A stretch of DNA of 64,000 nt from Leptospira sp. Its GTDB lineage: Bacteria; Spirochaetota; Leptospiria; Leptospirales; Leptospiraceae. The translations under genes and the position numbers were made by a program. The notes under the pieces are model-generated. The model ran no database searches and was not told where the DNA came from. It saw nothing but the letters and a program-made list of their open reading frames with translations. Positions 60,373 through 64,000 of the stretch are shown piece after piece. The number at the start of each line of letters is the position of its first letter. Positions within the stretch are counted from its first letter, which is position 1. Location of the stretch: the NCBI GenBank assembly GCA_009991425.1, contig JAACWH010000025.1, positions 1-64,000 of the forward strand. The letters run 5' to 3'.

Positions 60373-61287
60373 TCAGAGAATTTTCAACTGAGCCAAATCT
60401 TCAGGTTTAAATATATTTTGAGATTTGCCAAATTGGATCCAATTTTCTGCAAGAGGAGGGTTGGATTCTTTTTTAGAAAGTATGTCTTCGATTAGATAGG
60501 TTTTTATTAACTTGTAACTGTGGTGGTTTTTTTCTCTAACTGCTATTGCAAAAGCTGAATCCCCTTCATTGTTTAGTAATGTGCAATCGACTTTTTCTGA
60601 TATTAGAAATTCAATTGCTTGCGTTGCATCATTTTCGACAGCGTAGTGTAAGCAAGAATTTCCATCTGTATCTTTGGTATCCCAATCAACATTAGGAAAC
60701 TTCTTATTGACTAATTTACAGATTTTGGCTTGGTCGTATTCACAGAATGTGTGTAAGGGAGAGTATTTATTTTTGCTAACATGATTTAGTAGTTCAGGTT
60801 TTGCTTCAAGAATTCGCTCAACAATTTCTTCTTCAGAGTATGCTGCTGCAATATGAAGAATGGATTTACCATCTTCGTTCAGATTGAATAAACTTTCTTT
60901 ATTTACAAGTGGCATTAATTCTTGGAACCAATCACTCTCATTAGCCTCCAGAGCCTTTTGAAGAAAATTTTTCCCATCTTTCTCTCTGGGTAAAAATGTA
61001 TTTTTATCTAAAGAATTTTTGCAGAGCTGAAAGATTTCATCAGATCGTTTCTCAAATAGAATTGCCCAGGAGCTATTCCCATCTTGGTTGAGCTCCAAAG
61101 GACTACAACCTTGCTTCAATAGCAATTCAGTTATCTCAGGGTTTGAATTCTTTATAGCCCAATAAAGGGCTGTGCAGCCATATTTATCTTTTGGAAGAAC
61201 TTCGTTTGGGCTTAGCTTTTTTAGAAACTGTTTTACTTCTTCTACTTGATTCTGCCAGATGAGAGAGATGATTTCTTCCTTTTCCAT
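60373..61287 (-). CDS. ankyrin-repeat protein
   Basis: '[35 protein letters not shown]', '[42 protein letters not shown]'. Confidence 0.9.
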   Translation of the reverse strand: MEKEEIISLIWQNQVEEVKQFLKKLSPNEVLPKDKYGCTALYWAIKNSNPEITELLLKQGCSPLELNQDGNSSWAILFEKRSDEIFQLCKNSLDKNTFLPREKDGKNFLQKALEANESDWFQELMPLVNKESLFNLNEDGKSILHIAAAYSEEEIVERILEAKPELLNHVSKNKYSPLHTFCEYDQAKICKLVNKKFPNVDWDTKDTDGNSCLHYAVENDATQAIEFLISEKVDCTLLNNEGDSAFAIAVREKNHHSYKLIKTYLIEDILSKKESNPPLAENWIQFGKSQNIFKPEDLAQLKIL

Positions 61288-62995
61288 GGAATACTATGGA
61301 ATCAATGCCTTGTTTTTTTTCAAATCCAAAAACATAAGGTGATTTACCTTCTTTGTTTGGAATAAAACTCATAGCTCTTTCTGTAAGAGCCGTTATAGTT
61401 AAGCTAGGGTTTACTCCTAGGTTCACTGTGATAACGGATGCATCACAAACTCGAAGATTTTCGTAACCGTGCACTTTGTTCTCATAATCAATTACCCCTT
61501 GCGCGGCTGTGTCTCCCACTATACAACCACCCATAATATGACCTGTGATAGGTGCATCCAAGACTACATCCGTTATGGAAGATCTAGGTATTCCACCTGT
61601 AATTTTGGCTAGAACCTTACCAAACTCATTTGCAATTGGTATATAGGTTGGAGTTCTTTCACCCGAGGAAAGAGCTGAAGTCATAGATTTTGTAAATGGC
61701 CAGATGAATCGTCTGCGTCTTATTAACTTAACAGAATTATCTATGGTTTGCATTACAAGTAGGATGATTGATTTCTGGGCTAAGCCAAAAGGATTGGATG
61801 CCTTTAAGAAATAAACTGGTCGAGATACAATAGTCCACAACCACTTTGCCCATCTTGGTATGCTTCCTCCTCCATCCACAAAAGCAGAACCCATCAAGCC
61901 GAAGAAATCAGAGCCTTTGGAGTAGCGGACTGGTTCGATATGTGTATTTTCATCTGGATGAACTGAAGAAGTAATAGCAATACCTTTTGAGTAATCAACA
62001 TCTTTACCGTACACAGTGATCGGAAGAATTGTTTCTGAATTCGTACGAACTACATCTCCTAATTTAGGAGATAGGTTTTTTAATTTTCCTTCTTGTTGCA
62101 TTTTGGTAAGCAGACCAACTGAACCCATTACAGAAGCAGAGATTACTACTGATCTTGCGCGGAATGTTTTTTTCGGGAATCCAAACCAACCAGTTGTAGA
62201 TTCTGTATTCACTAAATATCCATATTCACCATTCTGATTGGGATCTTGTTCGCCTTCTGGGTTTAAAGGAATTAGATCAACTACCTTTGTTTCTGGAAAA
62301 ACAACTGTTCCAAGTTTCTCTGCAAAAAATAAATAGTTCTTATCTAGTGTATTCTTTGCTTTGAATCTGCATCCAACCATGCAGCCTCCACAGAAATTAC
62401 AGGGGTTTCTTTCTGGGCCATCTCCTCCAAAATATGGATCGCCGTTGATAGCTTTTTTCTTCTTTTGATCTGTTCCAAAATAGATACCAACAGGTGTTTT
62501 GCGGAAGGTATCTTCTTTGCCAAATTCTTTGGCTGCTTCTAGAAGAAAATGATCTGGTTCCCATAACTTAGGGTTTTCTTCTACGCCTAGCATAGTTTTT
62601 GCTACATCATAAAAAGGAAGAAGAGATTTCTCGCCTCCCATTTTGGAATAGGTAGAACTCTTGAAAAATTTCTCACCTGGTACATACAAAGTGCACGCAT
62701 AAACTAAAGAACCACCCCCAACCCCAGCTCCACTCACGAGCATAAAATCGTTTAGAAGATTAATCCTTTGGATCCCATAGCAAAATAATTTTGGCATCCA
62801 TAGATATTTTCTAAGAGACCAATTCGTTTCTGGAAAATCTTCAGATGCCCATCGCTTTCCAGATTCAATAACAGCCACGGAATAGCCTTTTTGAGCCAAA
62901 CGCATGGCGGAAACTGAACCTCCGAACCCTGATCCGATAATAATGTAATCAAAATCATAATGAGTCGATGAGTTGTTGTTAGATGATTGTTTCAT
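61184..62995 (-). CDS. GMC-family oxidoreductase (cholesterol-oxidase-like)
   Basis: '[34 protein letters not shown]', '[16 protein letters not shown]', '[58 protein letters not shown]'. Confidence 0.94.
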   Translation of the reverse strand: MKQSSNNNSSTHYDFDYIIIGSGFGGSVSAMRLAQKGYSVAVIESGKRWASEDFPETNWSLRKYLWMPKLFCYGIQRINLLNDFMLVSGAGVGGGSLVYACTLYVPGEKFFKSSTYSKMGGEKSLLPFYDVAKTMLGVEENPKLWEPDHFLLEAAKEFGKEDTFRKTPVGIYFGTDQKKKKAINGDPYFGGDGPERNPCNFCGGCMVGCRFKAKNTLDKNYLFFAEKLGTVVFPETKVVDLIPLNPEGEQDPNQNGEYGYLVNTESTTGWFGFPKKTFRARSVVISASVMGSVGLLTKMQQEGKLKNLSPKLGDVVRTNSETILPITVYGKDVDYSKGIAITSSVHPDENTHIEPVRYSKGSDFFGLMGSAFVDGGGSIPRWAKWLWTIVSRPVYFLKASNPFGLAQKSIILLVMQTIDNSVKLIRRRRFIWPFTKSMTSALSSGERTPTYIPIANEFGKVLAKITGGIPRSSITDVVLDAPITGHIMGGCIVGDTAAQGVIDYENKVHGYENLRVCDASVITVNLGVNPSLTITALTERAMSFIPNKEGKSPYVFGFEKKQGIDSIVFHGKGRNHLSHLAESSRRSKTVSKKAKPKRSSSKR

Positions 62996-63147
62996 TTTGC
63001 CACCATAGATAAGATCTCTTCCATTTTTAGAATCAATTCAGCTTGTTGTAAAATAGATTTTTCAGATTTTATTTTTTTTATTAAATTTCTAAATTCTAAT
63101 TGATGATTCATAGGTTATATGAAATAATCATAGAAAATTATGATTTG

Positions 63148-63171
63148 AATTCGTTCAAGAAAGAACGAATT
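63148..63171. promoter_or_regulatory. Perfect 9-bp dyad AATTCGTTC-N6-GAACGAATT (operator candidate)
   Basis: Read directly, in the divergent GMC/FMO intergenic region, 30 bp before the FMO ATG. Confidence 0.6.
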
Positions 63172-63201
63172 TGCAACTAAGTTCTTTTAAGGGTGAATGC
63201 T

Positions 63202-64000
63202 ATGTCTCAACTTCCTAAGGTTTGTGTTATTGGTGCTGGTTCCAGCGGGATTACAATTATAAAATCACTGCAAGATAAAGGAATTCCTTTTGATTGCTAT
63301 GAGAAGGGATCTGATGTTGGAGGAAACTGGCGTTACAAGAATGATAATGGAATGAGTAATATTTATAAGTCACTCCATATCAATACTCACAGAGACAGAA
63401 TGGAATATAGAGACTTCCCCATGCCGGAGTCTTACCCCGATTATCCGAATCATACTCCCATTTATGAATACTTTAAAGATTATGTAGATAATTTTGGTCT
63501 TAGAGAGAAGATTCAATTTCGCAATGGTGTTGTAAATGCTGAGTTTACAGAAGATGGAGTTTGGAAAGTTCAAACAGAGCGAACAGGAATTCATTTTTAT
63601 GATGCATTAATAGTTGCAAATGGCCACCATTGGAGTCCTCGTTGGCCTACACCTGCCTTCCAAGGTAAATTTGCCGGCAAAGAAATGCATGCACATGATT
63701 ATATTAGCCCATCGGAACCGATTAATTTAATAGGTAAAAATGTTGTTATATTGGGAATGGGAAATTCAGCCATGGATATTTCTGTTGAATTGTCTCGTCC
63801 AGGAATTGCGAACAAAGTGTATCTAGCTGCTCGACGTGGAGCCTATGTCATACCCAATTATCTTTTTGGAAAACCTTTAGATAAACTAACAGAGAAAATC
63901 CCTCCTTGGGTTCCAATGCCCATTGCACAATTTTTTGCCAATCTTTTGATTCGTTATGGAGTAGGAAAGATGGAAGACTTTGGTTTACCAAAGCCTGATC
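63202..64000 (+). CDS. flavin-containing monooxygenase-like NAD(P)-binding protein (partial, runs off right edge)
   Basis: ATG at 63202: MSQLPKVCVIGAGSSGITIIKSLQDKGIPFDCYEKGSDVGGNWRYKNDNGMSNIYKSLHINTHRDRMEYRDFPMP...; no stop before window end, so missing from ORF track. Confidence 0.9.
   Translation, partial: MSQLPKVCVIGAGSSGITIIKSLQDKGIPFDCYEKGSDVGGNWRYKNDNGMSNIYKSLHINTHRDRMEYRDFPMPESYPDYPNHTPIYEYFKDYVDNFGLREKIQFRNGVVNAEFTEDGVWKVQTERTGIHFYDALIVANGHHWSPRWPTPAFQGKFAGKEMHAHDYISPSEPINLIGKNVVILGMGNSAMDISVELSRPGIANKVYLAARRGAYVIPNYLFGKPLDKLTEKIPPWVPMPIAQFFANLLIRYGVGKMEDFGLPKPD

Noticed and set aside
1-64000. CRISPR array, tRNA/rRNA genes, intact transposase or phage module
   Set aside because: No spaced direct repeats, tRNA-like cloverleaf with T-loop, rRNA or transposase motifs were recognised by eye; a tRNAscan/Infernal run would be needed to exclude small RNAs.

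Overview
AT-rich bacterial chromosomal window. The gene content and protein style (lipoproteins, LA_2272-like repeat protein, OmpA/PD40 protein, clustered SpoIIE-type phosphatase, GAF-sigma54 regulator and cyclase, rpmH-rnpA-yidD-yidC-jag-mnmE block) suggest a spirochaete of the Leptospira group; this is inferred from protein character, not from a search. I support about 55 protein-coding genes, including two that the ORF track misses or truncates (rpmH, and rnpA's N-terminus) and one running off the right edge (FMO-type monooxygenase). I saw no rRNA, tRNA, CRISPR array or intact transposase. The observations most worth a second look are: (1) rnpA has its conserved N-terminus encoded but no canonical start codon upstream of it; (2) a predicted membrane fusion of a processive GT2 synthase with a GH16 domain, beside a second membrane glycosyltransferase and a decayed SGNH hydrolase; (3) a propeller-repeat gene interrupted by one in-frame TAG, with a second related copy at the left edge; (4) a DJ-1/PfpI gene truncated at its 'GGQG' segment next to an ~80-nt GC-rich nested palindrome; (5) a perfect FNR-type box (TTGAT-N4-ATCAA) overlapping the stop codon of a Crp/Fnr gene; (6) a near-consensus sigma70 promoter placed so that a Zn-ribbon gene would be leaderless; (7) several operator-like dyads in divergent intergenic regions; (8) a Csp1-like copper storage protein with an undescribed Cys-containing lipoprotein, divergent from a glutathione peroxidase. 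All family names come from reading motifs by eye; no database search was run.
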